The translations under genes and the position numbers were made by a program. From an uncultured Eubacteriales bacterium (GTDB lineage: Bacteria > Bacillota > Clostridia > Christensenellales > Aristaeellaceae), in the NCBI GenBank assembly GCA_902801165.1, contig CADCHI010000046.1:7410-41403 (forward strand): 33,994 bases of DNA. The letters run 5' to 3'. A model generated the notes under the pieces. It was not told the origin of the DNA, did no database searches, and saw nothing but the letters and a program-made list of their open reading frames with translations. Positions 23,168-32,140 of this stretch are shown here, one piece after another (within the stretch, counting starts at the first letter, position 1; every line of letters begins with the position of its first letter).

Positions 23168-24655
23168 CCTCGCCGCTTCCTCCACGGCCTTTACGAGCGC
23201 CTCCAGCGTCGCCTTTTCGGACACCCACGTCCGCATGCCGCGCTTCTGCGCCTCGGCGGCGGTTTGCCTGCCGATGCACACGGCGTTCACCCGGCTGAAA
23301 TCCGCATCCGGCACGGCGGCGGCAAAGCCCCGCACCGTGGAGGCGCTGGTGAACACGGCGAAATCCACATCTTGTATCAGGCCCTCGGCGTCCGGGATGG
23401 CGGCATACTCCGTATCATAGGCAGCCACGTCGGTGACGGCCAGGTTTTCGCCCTTCTCCAATTCCTCGATCAGTTCATGGTTGCCGATGGCCGCCCGGGG
23501 AATGAGGATGCGGGAACCGGGCGCGCAGGCCGCCCGCAGTTCCCGGCCAAGCGTCTCGCCGTCGTACACGGACGGCAGGAAGTCCGCCCTCAGGCCGTAC
23601 TTGAGCAGCGCTTTCTGGGTGCCCTGGCCGATGGCGGCCAGCTTCACGCCGCCGAGCGCCCGCAGGTCGCGCAGCGCGATCAGCCGGTCGAAGAAGACGC
23701 CCACGCCGCTGGGACTGGTGAACACCAACCAGTCATAGCCGCCTGCGGAAAGGCGCTCGATGGCCGCGTCCACCACCGTCATGTCCTTCACCGGAACGAT
23801 GCGGATGGCGGGCAGCTCCAGCACCTCCGCGCCCTTCTCCCGCAGCAGGTTCGCCAGCGTGGAGACCAGCTCCCGGGGCCGGGTGACCAGCGCCCGGACG
23901 CCCGCAAGGGGCCGCTTTTCCGCCCAGCCGAAGGTGTCCGCGAGGGCGCACACCCTTCCCACGACGATGATCGCAGGGGTCTGGATGGTTGTCTCCGAGC
24001 ACACCCTTTCCAGCGTGCCCACCGTGGCGCTCACCCGGCGCTGCTTCGACGTGGTGCCGCGCTCCAGCACCGCCGCGGGCATATCCGGGTCCATGCCCGC
24101 CGCCAGCAGGCCGTTCATCAGGTCCGGCAGCGCGGCGGTGCCCATCAGGAAGACGAGCGTTCCCCGGGTGCGGACCAGCGCTTCGAAGTCGATGTCGTAG
24201 CTGTGGTCGGCCCGCCGGTGCCCGGTGATGATGTGCACCGAGGAACAGAAATCCCTGTGCGTCACGGGGATACCGTTGTAGGCCGGCACCGCGAACGCGC
24301 TGGTGACGCCCGGCACGATCTCAAAGGGAATGCCGTGCTCCACCAGCAGCTCCAGCTCCTCGCCGCCGCGCCCGAACACGAAGGGGTCGCCCCCCTTCAA
24401 ACGCACCACGCGCTTTCCGTCAAGGGCCTCCTCCAGCAGCACCCGATTGGTCTCCTCCTGCTTGAGAAAGTGGTTGCCCGAGCGCTTGCCCGCGAAGATC
24501 CGCTTCGCGCCTTCCGGGATCAGCCCCAGCACGCCTTCGCCCACCAGGGCGTCGTAGACCACGACCTCCGCCTGTTGGAGCACCTCCCGGCCCTTGATCG
24601 TCAGCAGGCCCACGTCGCCGGGACCGGCCCCGACCAGCCAAACCTTGCCCGCCAT
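23147..24655 (-). CDS. cobA-hemD: Uroporphyrinogen-III C-methyltransferase / uroporphyrinogen-III synthase fusion
   Basis: 502 residues. Residues 1-240 are the CobA/SUMT methyltransferase: VGAGPGDVGLLTIKG (8-22), VRLKGGDPFVFGRGGEE (about 84-100), PGVTSAFAVPAYNGIPVTHR. Residues about 253-500 are HemD: GVRALVTRPRE at the start, then WLVFTSPSGV and FTSASTVRGF. Fusion of these domains is usual in Clostridia and joins ring closure of hydroxymethylbilane to the two methylations giving precorrin-2. The ATG at 24655 starts 3 bases after the hemC stop with AGGGGGG nearby. The final codons RIEN derive from the repeat element at 23127-23167, so the native end has probably been altered slightly. Confidence 0.93.
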   Translation of the reverse strand: MAGKVWLVGAGPGDVGLLTIKGREVLQQAEVVVYDALVGEGVLGLIPEGAKRIFAGKRSGNHFLKQEETNRVLLEEALDGKRVVRLKGGDPFVFGRGGEELELLVEHGIPFEIVPGVTSAFAVPAYNGIPVTHRDFCSSVHIITGHRRADHSYDIDFEALVRTRGTLVFLMGTAALPDLMNGLLAAGMDPDMPAAVLERGTTSKQRRVSATVGTLERVCSETTIQTPAIIVVGRVCALADTFGWAEKRPLAGVRALVTRPRELVSTLANLLREKGAEVLELPAIRIVPVKDMTVVDAAIERLSAGGYDWLVFTSPSGVGVFFDRLIALRDLRALGGVKLAAIGQGTQKALLKYGLRADFLPSVYDGETLGRELRAACAPGSRILIPRAAIGNHELIEELEKGENLAVTDVAAYDTEYAAIPDAEGLIQDVDFAVFTSASTVRGFAAAVPDADFSRVNAVCIGRQTAAEAQKRGMRTWVSEKATLEALVKAVEEAARKLRIEN

Positions 24656-24658
24656 GGT

Positions 24659-25543
24659 TCACGCCCCCCTTCCGTCGCGCAGGGTTCGCGCGAGTTCAAT
24701 GCCCAGCCGCTCAGCCGCTTCGCGGGGGCCTTCGACGGAACCCTTGCGCCAGCTGCCATCCGACGCCTCCCAATACAGGCCGATCAAACGGATGCCTTCG
24801 CCGTCCAGCACCGCGTGGGCGCACACCGGCGACGTGCAGCCGCCGTCCAGCTCGCGCACGAAGGCGCGCTCCGCCGTCGCGGCAGTCCAGGCGTCGGCGT
24901 CGGCATAGCCCTCCAGCAGCGCCCGGTCGAAGTCCGCGCGACCCTGCACGGCCATGATGCCCTGGCCCGCCGCGGGAATGATCTCGTCAACGCTGAAAAC
25001 CCGGCTGACGCGGTCCTCCAGCCCCATGCGCTTCAGGCCCGCCGCCGCCAGCACCAGCGCGTCGAACTGGCCCTCGTCCAGCTTGCGAAGCCGGGTTTGC
25101 AGGTTGCCCCGCACCGGCCTGATCTCGCAGTCCGGGAAGAGCGCCATCAGCTGGATGGCGCGGCGCAGGCTGGAGGTGCCGATGACCAGGTTCGGCTTCA
25201 TACCAACGCCCGTCCGCAGCACCAGAGCGTCCCGCGGGTCCTCTCGGCGGGAGCAGCACAGGATCGGCAGGTCCTCCGGCGTCTCCATGGGCATGTCCTT
25301 CAAGCTGTGCACGGTCACGTCCGCCCGCCGCTCCCGCAGGGCGACGTCCAGCTCCTTCACGAACAGCCCCTTGCCGCCGACCTTGTCCAGGGTCTTATCC
25401 AGTATCTTATCGCCGGTGGTCTTCATTGTCAACAGTTCCACGTCGATCCCGGGCTGTGACGACCTGAGGAAATCCACCACCGTCATGCTCTGCACCACCG
25501 CGAGCCGGCTCTCGCGGCTGCCCACCACAATCCTCGCGCTCAT
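24659..25543 (-). CDS. hemC: Porphobilinogen deaminase
   Basis: 294 residues. VGSRESRLAVVQS opens the domain; HSLKDMP carries the catalytic D83; GTSSLRR and RPVRGNLQTRL bind substrate; C236 in ELDGGCTSP holds the dipyrromethane cofactor. It polymerises four porphobilinogens into hydroxymethylbilane. Its ATG overlaps the hemL stop (ATGA), and its TGA is 3 bases before cobA-hemD, so translation is coupled on both sides. Confidence 0.95.
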   Translation of the reverse strand: MSARIVVGSRESRLAVVQSMTVVDFLRSSQPGIDVELLTMKTTGDKILDKTLDKVGGKGLFVKELDVALRERRADVTVHSLKDMPMETPEDLPILCCSRREDPRDALVLRTGVGMKPNLVIGTSSLRRAIQLMALFPDCEIRPVRGNLQTRLRKLDEGQFDALVLAAAGLKRMGLEDRVSRVFSVDEIIPAAGQGIMAVQGRADFDRALLEGYADADAWTAATAERAFVRELDGGCTSPVCAHAVLDGEGIRLIGLYWEASDGSWRKGSVEGPREAAERLGIELARTLRDGRGA

Positions 25544-26811
25544 TTGACAAACTCCCGGACGGCGTCCAGCGTCCTCCGCAAGTCTTCGGGGGTATGCGCC
25601 GTGGACAGGAACATGGCCTCGAACTGGGAAGGCGCGAGATAAATGCCGCTGCCCAGCATGTGTTTGAAGTATGCCGCGTATCTCCCGGTATCGCTGGTCT
25701 GCGCCTCGGCGTAATTCCCGACCTTCTCCGGCGTGAAGAACACGCAGCCCAGGGAGCCCACGTGATTGACACAGTGGGGCACGCCCGCGTCACTGAGAAT
25801 GCCGTCCAGCGCGGCGAAGAATTCATCTCCGGCGCGATTCAGCTTCGCGTAGAGGTCCGGGGTGTCCCGGAGCAGCTTCAATTGCGCCAGCCCCGCCGCC
25901 ATGGCCACGGGATTGCCGCTCAATGTGCCCGCCTGGTACACCGGGCCCATGGGAGCCACCATGGACATGATGTCCCGCCGTCCGCCATAGGCGCCCACGG
26001 GCATGCCGCCGCCGATGATCTTGCCGAAGGTGGTCAGGTCCGGGCGGACGCCGTAGAAGCCCTGGGCCCCGTCCAGCGCCAACCGGAAGCCGGTGATGAC
26101 CTCGTCGAAGATCAGCAACGCGCCGTTCGCGTCACAGATGGCGCGCAGGCCCTGAAGGAAGCCCGGCTCGGGCGGCACCACGCCCATGTTCGTGCCGACG
26201 GGCTCCACGATCACGGCAGCGATTTCACCCGGATTGGCCTCGAACAGCGCCTTTACGCTGTCCAGGTCGTTGTAGGTGGCGGTCAGCGTGTCCCTCGTGC
26301 AGCCCTGGGGCACGCCGGAGCTGCCGGGGATGCCCTGGGTCATCACGCCCGAGCCCGCCTTGACCAGCATGGCGTCGCTGTGGCCGTGATAGCAGCCGGC
26401 GAACTTGACGATCTTGTCCCGGCCTGTGAAGCCCCTCGCCGCGCGGACGGCGCTCATGACGGCCTCGGTGCCGGAATTGACCATGCGCACCATCTCGACG
26501 GAGGGCACGATGCCGCAGATCAGCTCTGCCATCTCCACCTCGCGCTCGGTGGCCGCGCCGAAGCTCAGGCCGTCCCGCGCGGCCCGCTCCACGGCCTCCA
26601 GCACGGCGGGATGGGCGTGGCCCAGGATCATCGGGCCCCAGGAGCCGATGTAGTCGATGTATTCGTTGCCCTCCACGTCCCAGATGCGGTCGCCCTTTGC
26701 GCGGGCGATGAACCGGGGCGCCATGCCCACGGACCCGAAGGCCCGCACGGGGCTGTTCACGCCGCCGGGAATGCATGCCCTGGCCCGGTCAAACAGTTCC
26801 TGCGATCTCAT
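25540..26811 (-). CDS. hemL: Glutamate-1-semialdehyde 2,1-aminomutase
   Basis: 423 residues, full length for the family. VNSGTEAVMSAVRAAR and AGCYHGHSDAML are PLP-site motifs; the Schiff-base lysine is K264 in TFGKIIGGGMPVGAYGG. It isomerises glutamate-1-semialdehyde to 5-aminolevulinate in the C5 pathway. The ATG lies 1 base after the hemB stop, with AGGAAGGA at the end of hemB; the stop overlaps hemC. All expected features are present. Confidence 0.96.
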   Translation of the reverse strand: MRSQELFDRARACIPGGVNSPVRAFGSVGMAPRFIARAKGDRIWDVEGNEYIDYIGSWGPMILGHAHPAVLEAVERAARDGLSFGAATEREVEMAELICGIVPSVEMVRMVNSGTEAVMSAVRAARGFTGRDKIVKFAGCYHGHSDAMLVKAGSGVMTQGIPGSSGVPQGCTRDTLTATYNDLDSVKALFEANPGEIAAVIVEPVGTNMGVVPPEPGFLQGLRAICDANGALLIFDEVITGFRLALDGAQGFYGVRPDLTTFGKIIGGGMPVGAYGGRRDIMSMVAPMGPVYQAGTLSGNPVAMAAGLAQLKLLRDTPDLYAKLNRAGDEFFAALDGILSDAGVPHCVNHVGSLGCVFFTPEKVGNYAEAQTSDTGRYAAYFKHMLGSGIYLAPSQFEAMFLSTAHTPEDLRRTLDAVREFVK

Positions 26812-26812
26812 G

Positions 26813-27796
26813 TCAACCGATCCTTCCTTCCTGAATGAATCGCGCCAGCTCCTTGGCGTAGTAGGTCAGGTAGATGTCCGCGCCGGCGCGATAGGCGGCC
26901 ACCGCCATTTCGCACACGATCTTCTCCTCGTCGATCCAGCCCTTGGCCGCGGCGGCCTTCACCATGGCGTACTCGCCGGACACGCTGTAGGCGGCCACCG
27001 GCAGGTTCACCCGGTTGCGCACCTCCCGCACCAGGTCGAGGTAGCTCATGGCCGGCTTGACCATGATGATGTCCGCGCCCTCGTCCACGTCCAGCAGCGC
27101 CTCCTTGATGGCCTCGCGCCGGTTGTGGAAGTCCATCTGGTAGCTCTTGCGGTCGCCGAAGGAGGGCGCGGAGCCCGCGGCCTCCCGGAAGGGGCCGTAG
27201 AAGGAGGAGGCGAACTTCACCGCGTAGGACATGATGGGCTTGCCCGTAAAGCCGTTCTTGTCCAGCGCCTCGCGGATGGCCCGCACCCGGCCGTCCATCA
27301 TATCCGAGGGTGCCACCATGTCCGCGCCGGCCTCCACGTGGGAGAGGGCGGTCTTTGCCAGCAGCTCCAGCGTCCTGTCGTTGTCCACGTCGTGGTCGCA
27401 GAGCACGCCGCAATGCCCGTGGGAGGTGTACTCGCACATGCACACGTCCGTGATGACGTACATCTCCGGGTGCAGCATCTTCGCCCGCAGCACCGCCCGC
27501 TGGACGATGCCGTCCGGGGCGTAGGCCTGGCTGCCCACCGGGTCCTTGTGCGCCGGGATGCCGAACAGCATGACGCTGCTGACCCCCGCCTCCGCCAGGC
27601 GGTCCAGCTCCTCCCCCATGCGGTCCACGGTATAGCGGTACTGGCCGGGCATGGCGTCGATGGCCTCCACCCTGTCCCTGCCGTCCATGACGAACATCGG
27701 GTAGATCAGGGATGCCTTGTCCACCCGCGTCTCCCGGACCATTTTGCGAAGGGTCTCGCTGCCCCGCAGCCGGCGGGGCCTTACGATCATATCCAT
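26813..27796 (-). CDS. hemB: Delta-aminolevulinic acid dehydratase (porphobilinogen synthase)
   Basis: 327 residues. The cysteine cluster DVCMCEYTSHGHCG (C119, C121, C129) is the zinc-dependent type; the two lysines are K194 (SYAVKFASSFYGPF) and K247 (MVKPAMSYLD). It joins two 5-aminolevulinates into porphobilinogen. The start at 27796 is preferred: GGGAGG is 10 bases upstream, while an ATG at 27805 has it only 2 bases away. It starts 20 bases after hemA. The order hemB then hemL is ordinary for Clostridia. Confidence 0.95.
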   Translation of the reverse strand: MDMIVRPRRLRGSETLRKMVRETRVDKASLIYPMFVMDGRDRVEAIDAMPGQYRYTVDRMGEELDRLAEAGVSSVMLFGIPAHKDPVGSQAYAPDGIVQRAVLRAKMLHPEMYVITDVCMCEYTSHGHCGVLCDHDVDNDRTLELLAKTALSHVEAGADMVAPSDMMDGRVRAIREALDKNGFTGKPIMSYAVKFASSFYGPFREAAGSAPSFGDRKSYQMDFHNRREAIKEALLDVDEGADIIMVKPAMSYLDLVREVRNRVNLPVAAYSVSGEYAMVKAAAAKGWIDEEKIVCEMAVAAYRAGADIYLTYYAKELARFIQEGRIG

Positions 27797-27816
27797 TTTC
27801 TTCATTCCTCCCAGTT

Positions 27817-29055
27817 TCAATTGTGTTTCCACGATTTGAGCGACGCTTCCATGGCGCCAAGGCATTCCCGGAACAACTCCTCCGGGAGCCTTGAGCGCAT
27901 GCCGAACAGCAGGTTGTTCATCATGCGCGACGACGCGCCTTCGATCTCCTGCTCCAGGTTTTCCCGGGCATCGACGGCCAGGCACGCGCGCTTGAATGCG
28001 GGCACCATGCGCGCCGCCACGTTTTCCGCCGCGATGTCCTTCAACTCCTGGATCCGGGGGACGACGTCCCGACCCTCGTACCAGGCGTAGAACGCCTCCT
28101 TTTCCTCGTCCAGGATGGCCTCCGCCCGGCGCAGGTTCTCCCTGACCTTTTCCGACTCCAGGTCGATGCCGAAGGAGTCGATGTCGTAGAGCGTCGCCCA
28201 ATCCAGCTCTTCCGCCGACTTCTCAATGTCCCTTGGCACGGCCAGGTCGATCAGCGTGATGGGGTGGTCGGGATGAACGGCTTCGAGATCCTCCCGGCAC
28301 AGGGTATAGTTCGGGCTGCCGGTGGCACTGACCACCAGGTCGCAGTCCGGCAGCAGCGCCAGGCGGTCGTCGTAGTCGACGCGCGTGCAGCCCTGGGGCA
28401 TGTCCACGACGCCCTTGCGGTACTTGCGCACCGTCACCATGACCTTTGCGCCGTCGTCCAGCAGGGTCTGGGCGGAGATCTTGCCCATCATGCCGCTGCC
28501 GATGACCATGCAGTTCTTCCCGGAAAAGAACACGCCCTTTGCGCGCAGCGCCCTGAGGGCGGCGTGGATCGCGGAGCTGTCGGAGAGGGACAGGCTCGTC
28601 TGGGTCTTCACCCGCTTCGCGGCGGTGACGGCCATGCGGAACAGCGCCTCAAGGGCGTGGTCTGCGGCGTCGCAGCTGCGGGCAAAGGCCAGTGCTTCAT
28701 TGACCTGCGTGACGATCTGGTTTTCACCCACGACCTTGGATTCCAGCCCCGCTGCCAGCCGGAAAAGGTGGTTGACCGCCTCTCGCTCCCGGCGTTCGAC
28801 GAAGTATTCAGCGCATTCCGCGGGATCGGCCTGCATGAACGCGCACAGCGCCTCCGTTGGGGATATCCCCTCGTCCTTGGCGCTCAACCAGACCTCCATG
28901 CGATTGCAGGTCGAGAGGATGATGCAGCCGTCCACCGGATAATGGCGCTTCAGCCAGATGAAGGCGTCCTCCATCATCTTCTTTGTAAACGAGAAACGGC
29001 TCCTTACGTCCAGGTCGGCCCGGTTGTGGTCAATTCCCGCCATCAATATCGGCAT
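27817..29055 (-). CDS. hemA: Glutamyl-tRNA reductase
   Basis: 412 residues. The active-site Cys is C50 in ILSTCNRMEVW; GIDHNRADLDVRSR opens the catalytic domain, and VIGSGMMGKISAQTL binds NADPH. It reduces glutamyl-tRNA(Glu) to glutamate-1-semialdehyde, the first and regulated step. The ATG at 29055 follows AAGGCGG by 9 bases. It heads the operon behind a cobalamin riboswitch (29172-29361) and a terminator (29083-29122), so the whole tetrapyrrole flux is set by the cobalamin level, which makes sense if cobalamin is the main product. Confidence 0.95.
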   Translation of the reverse strand: MPILMAGIDHNRADLDVRSRFSFTKKMMEDAFIWLKRHYPVDGCIILSTCNRMEVWLSAKDEGISPTEALCAFMQADPAECAEYFVERREREAVNHLFRLAAGLESKVVGENQIVTQVNEALAFARSCDAADHALEALFRMAVTAAKRVKTQTSLSLSDSSAIHAALRALRAKGVFFSGKNCMVIGSGMMGKISAQTLLDDGAKVMVTVRKYRKGVVDMPQGCTRVDYDDRLALLPDCDLVVSATGSPNYTLCREDLEAVHPDHPITLIDLAVPRDIEKSAEELDWATLYDIDSFGIDLESEKVRENLRRAEAILDEEKEAFYAWYEGRDVVPRIQELKDIAAENVAARMVPAFKRACLAVDARENLEQEIEGASSRMMNNLLFGMRSRLPEELFRECLGAMEASLKSWKHN

Positions 29056-29082
29056 TGTCTATTACCGCCTTGCAAACAAAAT

Positions 29083-29122
29083 CGGCTGCAGCAACGCACG
29101 CACATGTGCATTGCTACAGCCG
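29083..29122 (-). terminator. Riboswitch-linked intrinsic terminator ahead of hemA
   Basis: A long GC-rich stem (CGGCTGTAGCAATGCACA paired with GCGTTGCTGCAGCCG) is followed on the minus strand by ATTTTGTTTG. It lies between the cobalamin aptamer and hemA, 28 bases before the start codon, the position of an expression-platform terminator that cobalamin would favour. Confidence 0.75.
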
Positions 29123-29171
29123 TCTTTTTCCATAGCACAAGCCATCGGAAAGTCCGTCCAATGGCATTTCC

Positions 29172-29361
29172 GGCTTGCAGCAGGTCTTCTGACTCGCGCA
29201 TGGACTCTCGTCCGGTTGACGCTGCCTTCTCGGGTTTCCCCAATGACCGGCTTTCGCCTCGCGTCACCCATCTGCGCTTACAGCGGCGGGCCCGTTCATG
29301 ATTCTCACATGATTCTCTATTATCTTCGGACGGTTCGTCGCCGCCCGAAGCACTGCAAGCC
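29172..29361 (-). promoter_or_regulatory. Cobalamin riboswitch
   Basis: The B12 box GAGTCAGAAGACCTGC (about 29179-29195, minus strand) matches the consensus AGYCAGRAGACCTGC. Upstream are the core GAATCATGTGAGAATC and GGGCCCGCCGCTGTA. The P1 stem is exact: GGCTTGCAG at 29353-29361 (read on the minus strand) pairs with CTGCAAGCC at 29172-29180. All expected parts are there in order, followed by a terminator. It leaves only 28 bases to the tetR stop, so the promoter is either inside that gene or shared with it. Confidence 0.93.
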
Positions 29362-29389
29362 CTGTTCAATTGTCAGTTTTCGCGCGTCC

Positions 29390-29953
29390 TCACCGGAGCG
29401 TCATGCGCAGGAAATACCTACTCACTTCCTCCGGCGTCGCCTTCAGTCCCTGGTAGAACCACCACTTCACCGTCGACGTAAAGGCGTTGCAGATGAAGTC
29501 CACCACGTAGTCCTTGGGCACATCCACGATGTCCGCCGTCAGCGCCGGAACGATCTCCCGCTGGACGAAGGTAGAAAACGGAAGCTGGAAGTATTCCCAG
29601 AACAGCCCCGCGCTTTCACAGGAGAAGATCCTGGACAGCCGCTTGCGGTCCTCCTGGAGGTGGTACAGCGTGTGGATGATCTTCGCCTCCACGCCCTCCT
29701 CGCTGCCGGAGAAGTCATGCCCCGGCTCCGCGTTCAGGTGCTCCGCGAAGATGTGGTCGAACAGGCCGCCGCAGATCGCCTCCAGCAGGCTGTCCTTTGT
29801 CTCGAAATGGGCATAGAAGGTGCTGCGGCCGATGTTCGCCTCGTCGATGATGTCCTGTATGGTGATATCATCATAGCTCTTCTTCATCAGCAGCTTTTCA
29901 AACGCCTGCATGATCGCGGCGTGCGTCTTTTGTACCCGCCTGTCCGTCCGCAT
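29390..29953 (-). CDS. TetR/AcrR family regulator
   Basis: 187 residues. The helix-turn-helix lies at about 30-52 (ITIQDIIDEANIGRSTFYAHF), starting a TetR/AcrR domain; the C-terminal part fits the TetR_C group found in Firmicutes. It sits divergent from the metal ATPase with a perfect palindrome (30065-30078) between, so the ATPase is the likely target. The start at 29953 is chosen because MRTDRR begins the usual domain; an alternative in-frame GTG at 30010 adds 19 residues and lacks any ribosome site. The closeness to the riboswitch downstream leaves open shared transcription with hemA. Confidence 0.82.
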   Translation of the reverse strand: MRTDRRVQKTHAAIMQAFEKLLMKKSYDDITIQDIIDEANIGRSTFYAHFETKDSLLEAICGGLFDHIFAEHLNAEPGHDFSGSEEGVEAKIIHTLYHLQEDRKRLSRIFSCESAGLFWEYFQLPFSTFVQREIVPALTADIVDVPKDYVVDFICNAFTSTVKWWFYQGLKATPEEVSRYFLRMTLR

Positions 29954-30064
29954 GATGTCGCACCGAAACCCTTTCCTGTTCCGCCTGTCGCCATGGTTTT
30001 CCTGTGCCACTATCTATTATAATGGATTGACCAAGCACACGTCCATCGATATGTATTTTATCAA

Positions 30065-30078
30065 ACAAAATGTTTTGT
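30065..30078. promoter_or_regulatory. Palindrome ACAAAA-TG-TTTTGT, candidate TetR operator
   Basis: A 6-base-arm inverted repeat with a 2-base centre, in the AT-rich intergenic region between the divergent TetR gene and the ATPase. Form and place fit an operator. Binding is inferred. Confidence 0.45.
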
Positions 30079-30159
30079 AATTCACAATAATTTAATATCG
30101 TATATTCAGCACAGTTTCGCCAATTTGTTCAGTAAAGCACAGGACGGATTTTTTGATTA

Positions 30160-30188
30160 TTGTATCGGAACGGCTCGAGCCCTATAAT
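30160..30188 (+). promoter_or_regulatory. Promoter of the metal ATPase
   Basis: TTGTAT (30160-30165) and TATAAT (30183-30188) are 17 bases apart, 43 bases before the ATPase ATG. The -10 is perfect. Confidence 0.55.
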
Positions 30189-30230
30189 CACAGATGATTA
30201 AGCATTCACTATCGCTGACCGGAGGCGCTT

Positions 30231-32090
30231 ATGTTCAAGAAGATCAATGATTTCCTGGCGGGTTGGCCCATGACCCTCGTGGGCGGCGTGTTCCTGCTGG
30301 CCTCGTTCATACTGCCGCGGGCAGGCTTTCCCGATGGGGAAAAGCTGGCCTGGGTGTGCGTGATCATCTGCGGCATTCCGCTGCTGTACCTGTCCGTCTG
30401 TCGCGTCATCCACAACCGGGGCATCGCGAAGATCTCCTCGGCGCTGCTGATCTCCATCGCCATGATTGCCGCCATACTGATCGGCGACCTGTTCGCCGCG
30501 GGCGAGGTGGCGTTCATCATGGAGATCGGCGCGCTGCTGGAGGACATGACCACCGAGCGGGCGAAGAAGGGGCTCAGGAACCTGATCGCCCTGGCCCCCG
30601 AGACCGGCAGGGTGATTCGGGGCGGAGCGGAAAGCACCGTGCCCGTGGGACAGATCCGCATCGGCGACACCGTGCGCGTGCTGTCCGGCGAGACCATCCC
30701 CGTGGACGGCGTCATACAGACCGGTGAGACCTCGGTGGATCAGTCCGTGATGACCGGCGAGAGCCTGCCGGTGGATAAAACCGCCGGCGACAGCGTGTTC
30801 AGCGGCACCATCAACCGCTTCGGGGCCATCGACATCGAGGTGACGAAAGTCAGCGGCGACAGCTCCCTGCAGAAGCTGATCCGCATGGTCGAGGACGCCG
30901 AGAACCACCAGGCGCCCACCCAGCGCATCGCGGACCGCTGGGCCAGCTGGCTGGTGCCCATCGCGCTGACCATCGCCCTGCTGGCGTGGCTCATCACCGG
31001 CGACATCGTGCGCGGCGTGACGGTGATGGTGGTGTTCTGCCCCTGCGCCTTGGTGCTGGCCACGCCCACCGCCATCATGGCGGCCATCGGACAGGCCACG
31101 AAGCACGGCGTCATCATCAAGTCCGGCGAGGCGCTGGAGCGCACGGGCGGTGTGGACACCATCGCCTTCGACAAGACCGGCACGCTGACCTACGGGCGGC
31201 TGGAGGTCAGCGACATCCTCCCCATGGCGGACATGACGTCCGATGCGCTGCTGACTTTGGCGGCCTCCGCGGAAAGGATGAGCGAACACCCGCTGGGCAA
31301 GGCCATCGCGGAACGCGCCAGAGAAATGCCCCTGCCGCCGGTCTCCGACTTCAGAATGAGCGCGGGCAAGGGCATCAGCGCGACGGTGGACGGCAAGGGT
31401 TATCGCCTCGGCAACGAAAAATACCTTGCCGAAGCGGGCATCCGGCTGGACGGAAACGCCCGGGCGGCGCTGGACAGGCTGCGCGGCGAGGGCAAGGCCT
31501 CGGTGATCGTCGCGGATGAGACAAGGGTCATCGGCATCATCGCGCTGTCCGACGTACTGCGCCCGGAGGCCGCCGACATGGTCGCGCGCCTCGCGGCGAT
31601 GAACACCCGCGCCGTGCTGCTGACTGGCGACCACGATACCGCCGCGAAGTTCTTCGCCTCAAAGGTCGGGATAGAGGATGTGCGCGCCGACCTGCTGCCG
31701 GAGGAAAAGGTGGGCATCGTTTCTGAGCTCAAGCGCAATGGAAAGGTGTGCATGATCGGCGACGGCGTGAACGACGCCCCGGCGCTCAAGACGGCGGACG
31801 TGGGCGTGGCCATGGGCGCGATGGGCTCGGACATCGCCGTGGACGCGGCGGATGTGGCGCTGATGACCGACGACATCTCGAAGCTGCCCTATCTCAAGTG
31901 GCTGTCCAACGCCACCGTCAAAACCATCCGGACCGCCATCACGCTGTCCATGTGTATCAACCTCGCGGCGATCACGCTGTCCGTGCTGGGCGTGCTGAAC
32001 CCCACCACCGGCGCGCTGGTGCACAACGCGGGCTCCTGCTTCGTGGTGCTGCTGGCCGCGCTGCTGTATGACCGAAAGTATAAGGGGTAA
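30231..32090 (+). CDS. Heavy-metal P1B-type ATPase without N-terminal metal-binding domain
   Basis: 619 residues. The membrane CPC motif (C270-P-C272, FCPCALVLATPTAI), phosphorylation site DKTGTLT (D314), HP motif SEHPLGKAIAE (353-354), actuator MTGES (175-179) and hinge GDGVNDAPALK (about 500) place it in the P1B class that exports soft or transition metals (Zn, Cd, Pb, Cu or Co). No N-terminal GMxCxxC heavy-metal domain is present: the chain starts directly with the first membrane helices. The last helix carries NAGSCFVVLLAALLYDRK rather than the usual zinc- or copper-type text, so the metal is uncertain. GGAGG is 7 bases before the ATG. Divergent from a TetR gene. Confidence 0.9.
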   Translation: MFKKINDFLAGWPMTLVGGVFLLASFILPRAGFPDGEKLAWVCVIICGIPLLYLSVCRVIHNRGIAKISSALLISIAMIAAILIGDLFAAGEVAFIMEIGALLEDMTTERAKKGLRNLIALAPETGRVIRGGAESTVPVGQIRIGDTVRVLSGETIPVDGVIQTGETSVDQSVMTGESLPVDKTAGDSVFSGTINRFGAIDIEVTKVSGDSSLQKLIRMVEDAENHQAPTQRIADRWASWLVPIALTIALLAWLITGDIVRGVTVMVVFCPCALVLATPTAIMAAIGQATKHGVIIKSGEALERTGGVDTIAFDKTGTLTYGRLEVSDILPMADMTSDALLTLAASAERMSEHPLGKAIAERAREMPLPPVSDFRMSAGKGISATVDGKGYRLGNEKYLAEAGIRLDGNARAALDRLRGEGKASVIVADETRVIGIIALSDVLRPEAADMVARLAAMNTRAVLLTGDHDTAAKFFASKVGIEDVRADLLPEEKVGIVSELKRNGKVCMIGDGVNDAPALKTADVGVAMGAMGSDIAVDAADVALMTDDISKLPYLKWLSNATVKTIRTAITLSMCINLAAITLSVLGVLNPTTGALVHNAGSCFVVLLAALLYDRKYKG

Positions 32091-32140
32091 TCCAACGAAG
32101 CGCAAGCGTTCTCTTCATGGCGCTGCCCCCGGTTTGCAAA

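Noticed and set aside
29954-30010. GTG start at 30010 for the second TetR gene
   Set aside because: No ribosome binding site, and the domain begins at MRTDRR.
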